Assembly (NCBI RefSeq): GCF_000282895.1
Contig: NZ_ALBQ01000062.1
Location: 1-54,205, forward strand
Source of the DNA: Sphingomonas sp. ATCC 31555
Lineage (GTDB): Bacteria > Pseudomonadota > Alphaproteobacteria > Sphingomonadales > Sphingomonadaceae
DNA length: 54,205 nucleotides
Direction of reading: 5' to 3'
Each line of letters starts with the position of its first letter. Within the stretch, counting starts at the first letter, position 1. The position numbers and the translations under genes were made by a program. Shown here in pieces: positions 23,220-31,086 of this stretch. The notes under the pieces were generated by a model. That model worked only from the letters and a program-made list of their open reading frames with translations. It did no database searches and had not been told where the DNA came from.

Positions 23220-24365
23220 ATGCAGCCCTCGGATCTTCGTGTCGCGCTCTTCAGCGGCAACTACAATTATGTTCGCGACGGCGCGAACCAGGCGCTTAAC
23301 AAGCTCGTCGGCTATCTGCTGGATCAGGGCGTAAACGTGCGCGTCTATTCCCCGACCACGGACACCCCCGCCTTTGCTCCTACCGGCGATCTCGTCAGCG
23401 TGCCCGCCTGGCCGGTGCCCGGCGGTCGAGCCGAATACAAGTTCGCGACCGGACTGCCTAAGAGCATCCGAGCGGATCTCGCCGCCTTCGCGCCCAACAT
23501 CGTGCATGTGTCGGCCCCCGAATTCCTGTGTCACGGCGCGGTGAAATGGGCGCGGGCGCGTGGCATCGCCACCCTCGCCTCGCTGCACACCCGGTTCGAG
23601 ACCTATCCAGCTTACTACCATCTCGGCTTCGTCGCGCCGGTGATCATCAAGCTGCTAACGCGCTTCTACAACCGGGTCGACAAGGTGGTCACACCCGGCG
23701 ACTCCACTGCGGAGCTGATCCGGAGCTGGGGCGTGAAGACGCCGGTCGGCATCTGGTCACGCGGAGTGGACCATGATCGCTTCCATCCGGGGCGGCGCAG
23801 CCTGGAATGGCGGCGCTCGTTGGGGTTGCGGGACGAGGAATTCGCGGTCGGCTTTCTCGGCCGGCTGGTGCTCGAAAAGGGTCTCGATATCTTTGGCGCG
23901 GTTTGCAACGAGCTTAGCGCGCGGGGCATCGCGCACCGCGTGCTGGTGATCGGCGAAGGCCCGGCCCGGCAGACCTTTGCCGATCGGGTGCCCGGCGCGA
24001 TTTTCACCGGCTTCCAGCGCGGCGACGATCTCGCCCGCGCGGTCGCTTCGATGGACGTGCTGTTCAATCCCTCCGTCACCGAAACCTTCGGCAACGTCAC
24101 GTCCGAAGCCATGGCATGCGGCGTGCCTGTGGTAGCCGCACGCGCCACGGGGGCGGTGGATCTGATCGAGGATGGCGCGAACGGCTTCCTCGTTCCCCCA
24201 CGCGACGTGCCCACCTATGCCGATGCGATCGAGCGGTTGATCCGCGATCCGGCGCTCGCCGCGGCGCAAGGAGCGGCCGGCCACGCCAAGGCGCAAGCAC
24301 TGGTTTGGGATAAGGTCAACCGTTCTGTGCTGGACAGTTATTCTGAATTGCTTGCAAGACCTTAG
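23220..24365 (+). CDS. GT4-family glycosyltransferase
   Basis: A 381-aa GT-B fold enzyme. The N-terminal domain starts LRVALFSGNYNYVRDGANQA and includes ARGIATLASLHTRFETYP. The C-terminal nucleotide-sugar domain has the EX7E motif TETFGNVTSEAM near residue 285. It is retaining and probably uses a GDP- or UDP-sugar. The fit to SqdX/MgtA-type proteins (glycolipid or mannosyl transferases) is suggestive only. The start is the ATG at 23220, with no near ribosome site. It stands alone, with no other polysaccharide genes beside it. Confidence 0.85.
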   Translation: MQPSDLRVALFSGNYNYVRDGANQALNKLVGYLLDQGVNVRVYSPTTDTPAFAPTGDLVSVPAWPVPGGRAEYKFATGLPKSIRADLAAFAPNIVHVSAPEFLCHGAVKWARARGIATLASLHTRFETYPAYYHLGFVAPVIIKLLTRFYNRVDKVVTPGDSTAELIRSWGVKTPVGIWSRGVDHDRFHPGRRSLEWRRSLGLRDEEFAVGFLGRLVLEKGLDIFGAVCNELSARGIAHRVLVIGEGPARQTFADRVPGAIFTGFQRGDDLARAVASMDVLFNPSVTETFGNVTSEAMACGVPVVAARATGAVDLIEDGANGFLVPPRDVPTYADAIERLIRDPALAAAQGAAGHAKAQALVWDKVNRSVLDSYSELLARP

Positions 24366-24477
24366 GTAAAATACGGAAGCAAAGCGTTGCCAAGCCCTGG
24401 CACCAGTTTGCATTGCCCATCAGCACTGTAAAACTCCCTATGGGAACGTTCTCCTCCCCTTAACTTGCCAACACCCA

Positions 24478-24513
24478 GAGACCCCCCAGACACAATCCAG
24501 AAAAGGGGTCCTC
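24478..24513 (+). promoter_or_regulatory. Possible ribosome-site-masking hairpin
   Basis: GAGACCCC pairs with GGGGTC(C)TC, 8 bp with one bulged C and a 19-base loop. The right arm contains the AGGGG ribosome site of the TonB-dependent receptor gene and ends 2 bases before its ATG at 24515. It could hold translation low. The first base of the stem is a weak boundary. Confidence 0.4.
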
Positions 24514-24514
24514 C

Positions 24515-27025
24515 ATGAATAACTTACGTCTGGCGCTCGTGACATCATGCGCGCTTTTCACCACAGCGGCGCAGGCGCAAGAACATGCCGCCAGCGCCAC
24601 TGCGACGACCGCACACGCCGCGGAGCCAGCCGCGCCCGAGCCAGCCAAACAGTCGTTCACGACCGGCGTTGCCAAGGGCCGCGACCTGCTCGACTCCGCC
24701 ATTTCGGCTAGCTCGATCGATGAGGAGCAGATCCAGAAGATCGGCACCCGCTCGATTGCCGAAGTGCTGGGCAACATGCCCGGCATCCGTGCCGAAACCG
24801 CCGGCACCGACGGACTGACCGCGATCACCATACGCGGCCTGCCGATGGCGGCGGACGGCTCGAAGTTCCTGCAGATCCAGGAAGACGGTCTGCCGGTCCT
24901 GGAATTCGGCGACATTCACTTTGCCGCCACCACGGCGTTCCTGCGCACCGATCTCAGCCTGTCGCAGGTACAGGCGATCCGTGGCGGTTCGGCATCCACG
25001 TTCGCGTCCAACTCGCCCGGTGGTCTCGTCAATTTCATCTCGAAGACCGGCGAGGAGGAAGGCGGCACGATCCAGTTGTCCTCGGGCGTGGATCATGAAC
25101 TCGGTCGCGTCGACTTCAACTATGGCGGCCACCTCAGCAAGACGGTACGTTTCAACGTCGGTGGCTTCTATCGCCAGGGCGAAGGTCCGCGTGCGACCGC
25201 CTTCGATTCGTTCAAGGGTGGCCAGATCAAGCTCAATGTCACCAAGACGTTTGAGAACGGCTATGTCCGCGTCTACGGCAAGTACCTTGACGATCGCGAA
25301 CCCAACTACGCGATGCTGCCGGTCGCGGTGCGCGGCACCAATACCGATCCGTCATATAGCACGATTGCCGGCTTCGATCCGCGCAAGGACACCCTTGAAT
25401 CGCGTTACAAGTCCTCGATGCTGGCGCTAGACGGCAACAACAACATCACCAACCTGAACCTGCGTGAGGGCAATCGCAGCAAGGTGGCGTCGCTCGGACT
25501 GGAAGCCCAGTTCGACATCGCCGGGTGGACGTTCAGCAACCGCATGCGCTACGCCGCGATTTCCGGCAGCTATAACGAAAGTAGTTCGATGGCGTTGCTG
25601 CCTGCCGCGGCCTTTGCGCCGACGTTCGGCGGCCCTGGCGCGACGCTGAGCTACGCTACCGGTCCCAAGGCGGGGCAGACGATCACCAATCCAGCGACGT
25701 TGAACGGCAATGGTCTGATGATGTACGGTCTGGCGATCCACTCCGACCTGGAAAAGCTCGACAACTTCACCAACGATTTCCGCGGCAGCCGGGTTTGGAA
25801 CGTCGGCGATGGCAAGCTTACCACGACGGCAGGCTTTTACGCATCCTCCCAGGCGCTCTGGCAGAACCTGAACCTGATGACCAACGTGTTCGATGTCGCG
25901 TCGAACGGCAATTCAGCGTTTGTCGATGTGGTCACCGCAACTGGCACTTCAGTTACGCAGGGTGGCGTACTGAACTATGGCATCGCGGGCGGCGCTGGAT
26001 ATCGCCGACGCTACGACCTCGATTATCGCGTGTTTGCTCCCTATGGCTCGGTCAACTACCAGATCGGCGCCCTTTCGCTGGGTGCGAGCCTCCGCTATGA
26101 TTTCGGCAAGGTTAGCGGCGCGCTGTACGGAGCAGATCTTGGTGGCGGGCGCGTAGGGACGGCACCGGTCGACATGAACCGCGACGGCACGATCGCACCC
26201 GCCGAACGCTCGGTGGCCGTGCTGCCGCTGTCACGTCCCGGCCTAGCTGACTATAGCTATAAATACGCTTCCTACTCGATCGGCGTGAACTATCGCGTTG
26301 CCGAACCCGTGTCGGTGTTTGCCCGCTACAGCCGCGGTGCGCGAGCAAGTGCGGAACGGCTGTTCTTCTCGCCGGCCGTCAATGCCGCTGGCGCACTGAC
26401 CGACCCTGCCATGGCGTACGGGCCGGTGAAGCAGGCGGAAGCCGGCGTGAAGTTCCGCAAGGACGGGATTTCGCTGTTCGCGACCGGCTTCTGGGCCTCG
26501 ACTCAGGACAAGAACCTGCAAATCGGCGCGAATGCCACAGGCAACACCGTCGTGCTGCAGATTGATCGCGACTACAGCGCCAAGGGCGTCGAAGTCGAAG
26601 GCCTGTTCGAGCGGGGACCGTTTGGTCTACGACTCGGTGCTACCTACACCAAAGCTACTATCGATGCCGACAAGGCCGACAAGACGCTGGTCGGCAACAC
26701 GCCGCGCCATCAGCCGGACCTGATTTTCCAGGCAACGCCACAGTTCGAGGTAAAGCGCTTCACCATCGGCACCAACGTGCTGGGCACCACCAGCAGCTTT
26801 GCCCAGGACGGCAACCTGCTGAAGCAGCCAGGGTACACGATCGTCAGCCCGTTCGTGCAGGTGCGCCCGGTTAACGGTCTCCAGATCAGCCTGAACGTCT
26901 ACAACGTGTTCGACAAATTGGCGTTCGTCTCGGTCAACTCGGCAGCCATCCCGGCATCCGGCATCGTCAACGCCCAGACGCTAACCGGTCGCACGATCAC
27001 CGCGTCGGTCCGTTTCAGCTTCTGA
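24515..27025 (+). CDS. TonB-dependent receptor
   Basis: An 836-aa outer-membrane receptor. A Sec signal (residues 1-22, ending AAQAQ) precedes a plug domain (TRSIAEVLGNMPGIRAETAG, ITIRGLP, VQAIRGGSAS) and a 22-strand beta-barrel ending in ITASVRFSF with a terminal Phe. It brings a large substrate across the outer membrane. No substrate gene sits beside it, so the ligand (iron chelate, glycan or other) cannot be told. It stands as a single gene with a terminator after it. Confidence 0.95.
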   Translation: MNNLRLALVTSCALFTTAAQAQEHAASATATTAHAAEPAAPEPAKQSFTTGVAKGRDLLDSAISASSIDEEQIQKIGTRSIAEVLGNMPGIRAETAGTDGLTAITIRGLPMAADGSKFLQIQEDGLPVLEFGDIHFAATTAFLRTDLSLSQVQAIRGGSASTFASNSPGGLVNFISKTGEEEGGTIQLSSGVDHELGRVDFNYGGHLSKTVRFNVGGFYRQGEGPRATAFDSFKGGQIKLNVTKTFENGYVRVYGKYLDDREPNYAMLPVAVRGTNTDPSYSTIAGFDPRKDTLESRYKSSMLALDGNNNITNLNLREGNRSKVASLGLEAQFDIAGWTFSNRMRYAAISGSYNESSSMALLPAAAFAPTFGGPGATLSYATGPKAGQTITNPATLNGNGLMMYGLAIHSDLEKLDNFTNDFRGSRVWNVGDGKLTTTAGFYASSQALWQNLNLMTNVFDVASNGNSAFVDVVTATGTSVTQGGVLNYGIAGGAGYRRRYDLDYRVFAPYGSVNYQIGALSLGASLRYDFGKVSGALYGADLGGGRVGTAPVDMNRDGTIAPAERSVAVLPLSRPGLADYSYKYASYSIGVNYRVAEPVSVFARYSRGARASAERLFFSPAVNAAGALTDPAMAYGPVKQAEAGVKFRKDGISLFATGFWASTQDKNLQIGANATGNTVVLQIDRDYSAKGVEVEGLFERGPFGLRLGATYTKATIDADKADKTLVGNTPRHQPDLIFQATPQFEVKRFTIGTNVLGTTSSFAQDGNLLKQPGYTIVSPFVQVRPVNGLQISLNVYNVFDKLAFVSVNSAAIPASGIVNAQTLTGRTITASVRFSF

Positions 27026-27045
27026 TCTTTCCGCTCCGACGGAAG

Positions 27046-27080
27046 AAGGGCGGTCCGCGCTTCGGCGCTGGGCCGCCCTT
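27046..27080 (+). terminator. Terminator after the TonB-dependent receptor
   Basis: AAGGGCGGTCC ... GGGCCGCCCTT forms a long GC stem with a GCGCTTCGGCGC inner hairpin. It lies 21 bases after the stop. No clean T tract follows, but the position is right. Confidence 0.75.
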
Positions 27081-27257
27081 GGTCGTTGCCCCCAGCCGCA
27101 CGATTGCCGTGTCGATTTGAGACTAACAACAGGGGATTAACCATATTCTCGCATTGTACCGCAACCACTCTGCGAAGAAGAACGGATGATCCTGCGACGA
27201 TCCGCGCCTGCGCTTTCGCTAGGCTGGTGATCGATCCTGTTGCGTAAGGGAACACGT

Positions 27258-28427
27258 ATGCGCATCCTCTGTTTGTCTGCAATTGCCGCTCTGCTGGTCG
27301 CCCCCGCCGCTCTTGCCAAGCCGACTTCCTCGACGGGCAAGGCGACCACGGCCACCGCTGCGGCCACAACGGCGAACGCCAAGGCCGCTGCCGGCCTGCA
27401 GGCGATGCGCGAATTGAACCTGATCGTGCTCGACACGCTCACCACGAATGGCCAGGAAGTGGAAGGCCGCACCTTCGTCAACAAGCTGGTATCGCAGAAC
27501 TTCACCAATTTCGGCATCGGTTCGAGCACCCAAGGTTCGGCATCCTCCCGCTATGACGTGCTGAGCGTCGTCGGCAACGCCACCGGTTCGTTCCGCCTGA
27601 AGGCGGGATATGCGAATGGCCAGAACGGTACGCTGGGCAACACCGCGCGCATCGGCGGTAATGTCGGCTATGTGGATTTCAACGCTACCAACGGCGCGGT
27701 GGGTGTGTTGGTGGCGGGGGGTAACCTCACCACCTCGTTCAACGTCAACAACAACAGCGTGACCTATGGCGGATCGGCCGCTTCGGGCATCAACGGCGCG
27801 CGCAAGGATGCCACCCTCGCCGCAGGCGGCGCGAACGACGTGGGCGCCGGCCTGGTGATTCGCATGAGCGAGCTGACCACCAACCTCAACGCCCTGTCGA
27901 CCCAGTTGGCGAACCTGCCCTCGCTCGGCACGATCACCTCGACCAACAATGCGCTGAACTATTCGGGCGCCACAGACGGTTTCGCGGTGTTCACGATGAC
28001 CGAAGCGGCATTCACCAACCAGAACGCCAATTTCGACAACCTGTTCACCCGGATGCCCAGCGGCACCACCACAATCATCAACGTGCTCGGCACGAATCTG
28101 GTGCAGGGCGGGAACATCAACAACAAGGCGCTGAACCAGAGCGTGATCTGGAACTTCAACCAGGCGCAGAACCTGTCGGTGAAGGGTTTTCACGGCAGCA
28201 TCCTGGCGCCGAAGGCGACGCTGACGAACAGCAGCGCCATCGAAGGCAGCATCGTTGCGCTCAACATGCGCCTGAACGGCGAGGTGCATCTGGGCACCTA
28301 TAACGGCAACGGCAATTTCGTGCCGACGAACGCCGTGCCCGAACCGGCGAGCTGGGCGATGCTGCTGGTCGGCTTCGGCGCGCTGGGCGCCGCGATCCGC
28401 AAACGCCGCGCGCTCGGCATCGCCTGA
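27258..28427 (+). CDS. Choice-of-anchor A family protein with PEP-CTERM
   Basis: A 389-aa exported protein. It has a signal peptide (MRILCLSAIAALLVAPAALA), a Thr/Ala-rich linker, then the choice-of-anchor A domain (ELNLIVLDTL, VEGRTFV, SVVGNATGSF; conserved Gly/Asn-rich repeats) and a C-terminal PEP-CTERM signal: VPEPASWAMLL, a hydrophobic stretch and RKRRA. The PEP-x-x-WAMLL form is typical of sphingomonads. It is probably sorted by exosortase to the outer envelope and may bind polysaccharide. The start at 27258 has AAGGG 7 bases upstream. A terminator follows at once. Confidence 0.9.
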   Translation: MRILCLSAIAALLVAPAALAKPTSSTGKATTATAAATTANAKAAAGLQAMRELNLIVLDTLTTNGQEVEGRTFVNKLVSQNFTNFGIGSSTQGSASSRYDVLSVVGNATGSFRLKAGYANGQNGTLGNTARIGGNVGYVDFNATNGAVGVLVAGGNLTTSFNVNNNSVTYGGSAASGINGARKDATLAAGGANDVGAGLVIRMSELTTNLNALSTQLANLPSLGTITSTNNALNYSGATDGFAVFTMTEAAFTNQNANFDNLFTRMPSGTTTIINVLGTNLVQGGNINNKALNQSVIWNFNQAQNLSVKGFHGSILAPKATLTNSSAIEGSIVALNMRLNGEVHLGTYNGNGNFVPTNAVPEPASWAMLLVGFGALGAAIRKRRALGIA

Positions 28428-28433
28428 ACCGAC

Positions 28434-28459
28434 AAGGGGCGCCGGTAACGGCGCCCCTT
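28434..28459. terminator. Terminator between convergent genes
   Basis: AAGGGGCGCC-GGTAAC-GGCGCCCCTT is a 10-bp perfect stem followed by T residues. It serves the choice-of-anchor A gene and, read on the other strand, the DUF2218 gene. Confidence 0.85.
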
Positions 28460-28462
28460 TCG

Positions 28463-28786
28463 TCATTGCCAGTCGAACCGCAGCTCGCCTTCGCGGAAGG
28501 CAAAGCGGTCGAGATGGCGAGCAACCGCACCTTTGAGCCCTTCCAGCTGATCCGCCGACGTGGCATCGATCCGCACGTCCAGCCCAGCTTCGGCAACGTT
28601 GAACGTAACCACGGCATCGCCCGGATGATCGGCGCCGCGAGCATCCTTCGGGAAGATCACCGTGCCGTTTTCAGGCGTGAATTCCACCTGCAGATTGTGC
28701 TGCCAATGCTTGCACAACTGCTGGAGATAGCGGCTGGCATGTTCGGTCGGCACCAGGGTGTGGCTGGTGAATGGGGCAATCGTCAT
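28463..28786 (-). CDS. DUF2218 family protein
   Basis: A 107-aa protein (MTIAPFTSHTLVPTEHASRY) with the DUF2218 pattern LQQLCKHW and NGTVIFPKDARG. Members are often encoded beside siderophore-interacting reductases or PadR-type metal regulators, as here. I chose the ATG at 28786 because AAGGAG lies 7 bases upstream. The longer reading to 28852 would begin almost on the PadR stop. It is probably cytosolic and tied to iron or metal handling by context, but this is not proven. Confidence 0.85.
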   Translation of the reverse strand: MTIAPFTSHTLVPTEHASRYLQQLCKHWQHNLQVEFTPENGTVIFPKDARGADHPGDAVVTFNVAEAGLDVRIDATSADQLEGLKGAVARHLDRFAFREGELRFDWQ

Positions 28787-28858
28787 TCCTGTCTCCTTGG
28801 CCGAACCGGGGACCAGCCCCAGACGGCGACGTAACACCTCGATCCGGGGCATCGTTTC

Positions 28859-29467
28859 CTACAGCCGCTCGATCTTGCGCGCGGCTTCGTCGAGGATTTC
28901 GGCGATTGCGTGCAGCCGCTCCGCATCCACTTCCTCGTCGAACACGCTGGCGGCGAGCACGGTCTTGAGGTTGTGCATCGCGCGGCGCACCGGCCCGCCA
29001 TTGGTGCGGGCATGGCGCTCGCCCAGTTGCGCCAGACGTTCGAACAGCGCTGCGACTTCGACGGCATTCTCCGCAAGATGCGCGGTGCCCGCCTCGGTAA
29101 TCGCGAACTGCTTCTTGGCGCCCTCGCTCTTGTGCTCGGCGATCAGGTCCATGTCGTCGAGCATGGTGAGCGTGGGGTACACGACGCCCGGGCTCGGCGC
29201 ATAGGCGCCGTTGGAGCGCGCCTCGATCTCGCGGATCAGGTCATAGCCGTGGCGCGGCGCCTCCTCGATCAGCTTGAGCAGGATCAGGCGGAGCTCGTCG
29301 CCGCCGAACATCCGCCGGCCGCGCCCACCAGGCCCACGCTCGCCCATGGCAAAGGCCATGTCGAAGCCGCCGGGAAAGCCCCCGCCCCAGCCGCCGCGTC
29401 CGCGGGGGCCAAACTGGTGGCCGTGATGATGGTGATGATGGCCGTGACGGCCGAAGGGAGAAAACAT
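28859..29467 (-). CDS. PadR family regulator, YqjI-like with His-rich N-terminus
   Basis: A 202-aa regulator. The N-terminus is rich in His and Gly (RHGHHHHHHGHQF, then Gly/Arg-rich). It is followed by a winged helix (LRLILLKLIEEAPRHGYDLI, SPGVVYPTLTML) and an effector region. This order matches E. coli YqjI, a nickel-responsive repressor that controls a ferric reductase and itself. A perfect 14-bp palindrome sits just upstream, over a likely -10 box. Metal sensing is inferred from the His cluster. The start at 29467 fits better than an ATG 4 codons upstream. Confidence 0.88.
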   Translation of the reverse strand: MFSPFGRHGHHHHHHGHQFGPRGRGGWGGGFPGGFDMAFAMGERGPGGRGRRMFGGDELRLILLKLIEEAPRHGYDLIREIEARSNGAYAPSPGVVYPTLTMLDDMDLIAEHKSEGAKKQFAITEAGTAHLAENAVEVAALFERLAQLGERHARTNGGPVRRAMHNLKTVLAASVFDEEVDAERLHAIAEILDEAARKIERL

Positions 29468-29501
29468 GGTTATATGCATCCTGTGCAAGTCGTGATGCAC
29501 A

Positions 29502-29515
29502 CAAGATATATCTTG
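29502..29515 (-). promoter_or_regulatory. Perfect palindrome, likely PadR operator
   Basis: CAAGATATATCTTG is a 14-bp perfect palindrome 35 bases upstream of the PadR start. On the minus strand it overlaps a -10 like TATCTT (29503-29508) that sits 16 bases after TTGCAC (29525-29530). This placement fits self-repression. Confidence 0.7.
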
Positions 29516-29535
29516 AAAAAGATCGTGCAAGGGCC

Positions 29536-29656
29536 CTCTTTAGCCCCTCCTCCTAGGAGGAGGGGTTGGGGTGGAGGGATTCCAGAACGTAATTTGGTCT
29601 CGGTGAGACACCGCCCCACCCCAAACCCCTCCCCTGAAGGAAAGGGGCTTAGGAGA
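29536..29656. repeat. Intergenic imperfect palindrome (GGGGAGGAGG type)
   Basis: The left arm (TAGCCCCTCCTCCTAGGAGG onward) pairs with the right arm (ending CCTGAAGGAAAGGGGCTTAG), with inner GGGGTGGAGGG and CCGCCCCACCCC arms. The AGCCCCT...CTTCAGGGGAGGGG part matches the hairpin at 13916-13941, so this is a repeated element. It lies between two genes transcribed toward the left (PadR and the hydroxylase). Confidence 0.65.
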
Positions 29657-29660
29657 CGCC

Positions 29661-30833
29661 CTAATGCGTCAGCATCGCCCGCACCGTCGGCCGGACGAAG
29701 GGCAGCCCCGCCCCCAGCCGCAGCACCGCGTGCCGCATCGCGCGTGCCGGCAGCCGCTCGTCAGTGAACAGCCGCACCAGCAGGTTGGTCCCCGTATAGA
29801 GAGGCTTGCACGCCGCCCGGTGGCCGTTCTCAAAGCGCCGCAGCACCGCCGGCAGCGCCGGGTCCATCCCCCGCCGCACCGCGTCCCGCACCTCGGCGGC
29901 GAGCAGCGCCTGCCCGCTCAGCCCGAGGTTGAAGCCATGCGCGGTCACCGGATGCATCCCAACCGCCGCATCGCCGATCAGCGCCGCGCGACCGGTGACG
30001 AACTGATGTGCCCAGGTGGTGACCAGCGGGTAGACGTTGCGATCGCTCACCACCTCCATCCGCCCCAGCCGCTGGCGGAAGCGGCGGGTGAGGTCGCGGC
30101 CGAGCGCGGCATCGTCGAACGCCGCCACCCGCCGCGCCGCCTCTTCGGGGAGGGTCAGCACTGCGCCGGCCATGTTGCCGTTCAGCGGCAGCAGCGCCAG
30201 CGTCTGGCGATGATCGAACCATTCGAGCGCGGTCGCACCGTGTGGCAGCTCGTGGCGCACCCGCACCACCATCATCGAACGACCAAGCGGGTTGATGTCG
30301 GTGTCGATCCCCAGCGCCTCGCGCGTCTTGGAGAGCCGCGAATCGGCCACCACCAGCAGCCGCGCCCGTACCACCTCGCCCGAGGAGAGCAGCACTTCCG
30401 CGCGCGGCCCGGTGGCACCCGAGCGGGCATGGACCACCTCCGCGCCGGTCACCAGCTTTAGGCCGGGCTGGTGCTTCACCGCCTCGTACAGCGCGGCGCG
30501 GATGCGGTGGTTCGGCACCAGATAGCCGAGCTGGTCGTCCGCCCCGCCCCCCGCGGTGAAGTTGAGCGCGAAGGGCGAATCGCCGTTGAGCACCTTGGCC
30601 GCGTGCATCGGCGCGATCTCGTCCGCCGGCAGCCGCCCCCAGGCGCCGAGCGAGTCGAGGATCCGCTTCGAGCCATGGGTGAGCGCGATCTCGCGCCCGT
30701 CGAAGCGCGGGCTGGCCAGCGCCTCCAGCGGCGCGCGCTCGAGCAGCACGATGCTCAGACCGCTGTCTTCCAGCGAGCGCGCGAAGGCGAGGCCCGCCGG
30801 CCCTCCCCCGACGATGACGACGTCGCAGTCCAT
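29661..30833 (-). CDS. FAD-dependent hydroxylase, UbiH/UbiF/UbiM family
   Basis: A 390-aa flavoprotein with the N-terminal GxGxxG dinucleotide motif DVVIVGGGPAGLAFA, a mid DG-like stretch and the C-terminal GD motif AALIGDAAVGMHPVTAHGFN, which binds the FAD ribityl chain. Such enzymes hydroxylate the ubiquinone ring. The size and motifs fit Coq6/UbiH/UbiF and the UbiM group. Which ring carbon is targeted cannot be told from the sequence. The ATG at 30833 has GGAGG 8 bases upstream. Confidence 0.88.
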   Translation of the reverse strand: MDCDVVIVGGGPAGLAFARSLEDSGLSIVLLERAPLEALASPRFDGREIALTHGSKRILDSLGAWGRLPADEIAPMHAAKVLNGDSPFALNFTAGGGADDQLGYLVPNHRIRAALYEAVKHQPGLKLVTGAEVVHARSGATGPRAEVLLSSGEVVRARLLVVADSRLSKTREALGIDTDINPLGRSMMVVRVRHELPHGATALEWFDHRQTLALLPLNGNMAGAVLTLPEEAARRVAAFDDAALGRDLTRRFRQRLGRMEVVSDRNVYPLVTTWAHQFVTGRAALIGDAAVGMHPVTAHGFNLGLSGQALLAAEVRDAVRRGMDPALPAVLRRFENGHRAACKPLYTGTNLLVRLFTDERLPARAMRHAVLRLGAGLPFVRPTVRAMLTH

Positions 30834-30902
30834 GCCCGATCCTCCACACTTTCCGCCCCATCCCGCCCCGTGGCGATCGGGGCGACTTCCCCACCACGCA
30901 CC

Positions 30903-30996
30903 GTCATCCCGGCGAAAGCCGGGATCCAGACGCTGTAGCGCGTCGGCTCCTGCTACACCGGATAGGCGAATGGATCCCGACTTTCGCCGGGATGAC
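30903..30996. repeat. REP-like inverted repeat, two 26-bp arms
   Basis: GTCATCCCGGCGAAAGCCGG (arm 30903-30928) is mirrored by an arm at 30971-30996 that reads GTCATCCCGGCGAAAGTCGG on the other strand, near-identical over 26 bp. Each arm can fold alone (CCCGGC-GAAA-GCCGGG). This form of dispersed repeat is common in Sphingomonas-type genomes. It lies between the divergent hydroxylase and rarA genes. Confidence 0.8.
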
Positions 30997-31086
30997 CAAG
31001 GGTTTGGGGCGCCAGGCGCCACCAAGCCTTGCGCCCGATCAACCAGCGGGATGCAAATAGCGTCGCACCCGCCTATCTTGGCCGCA

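Noticed and set aside
28787..28852. Longer DUF2218 protein with 22 extra N-terminal residues
   Set aside because: The AAGGAG site and family start both favour the ATG at 28786.
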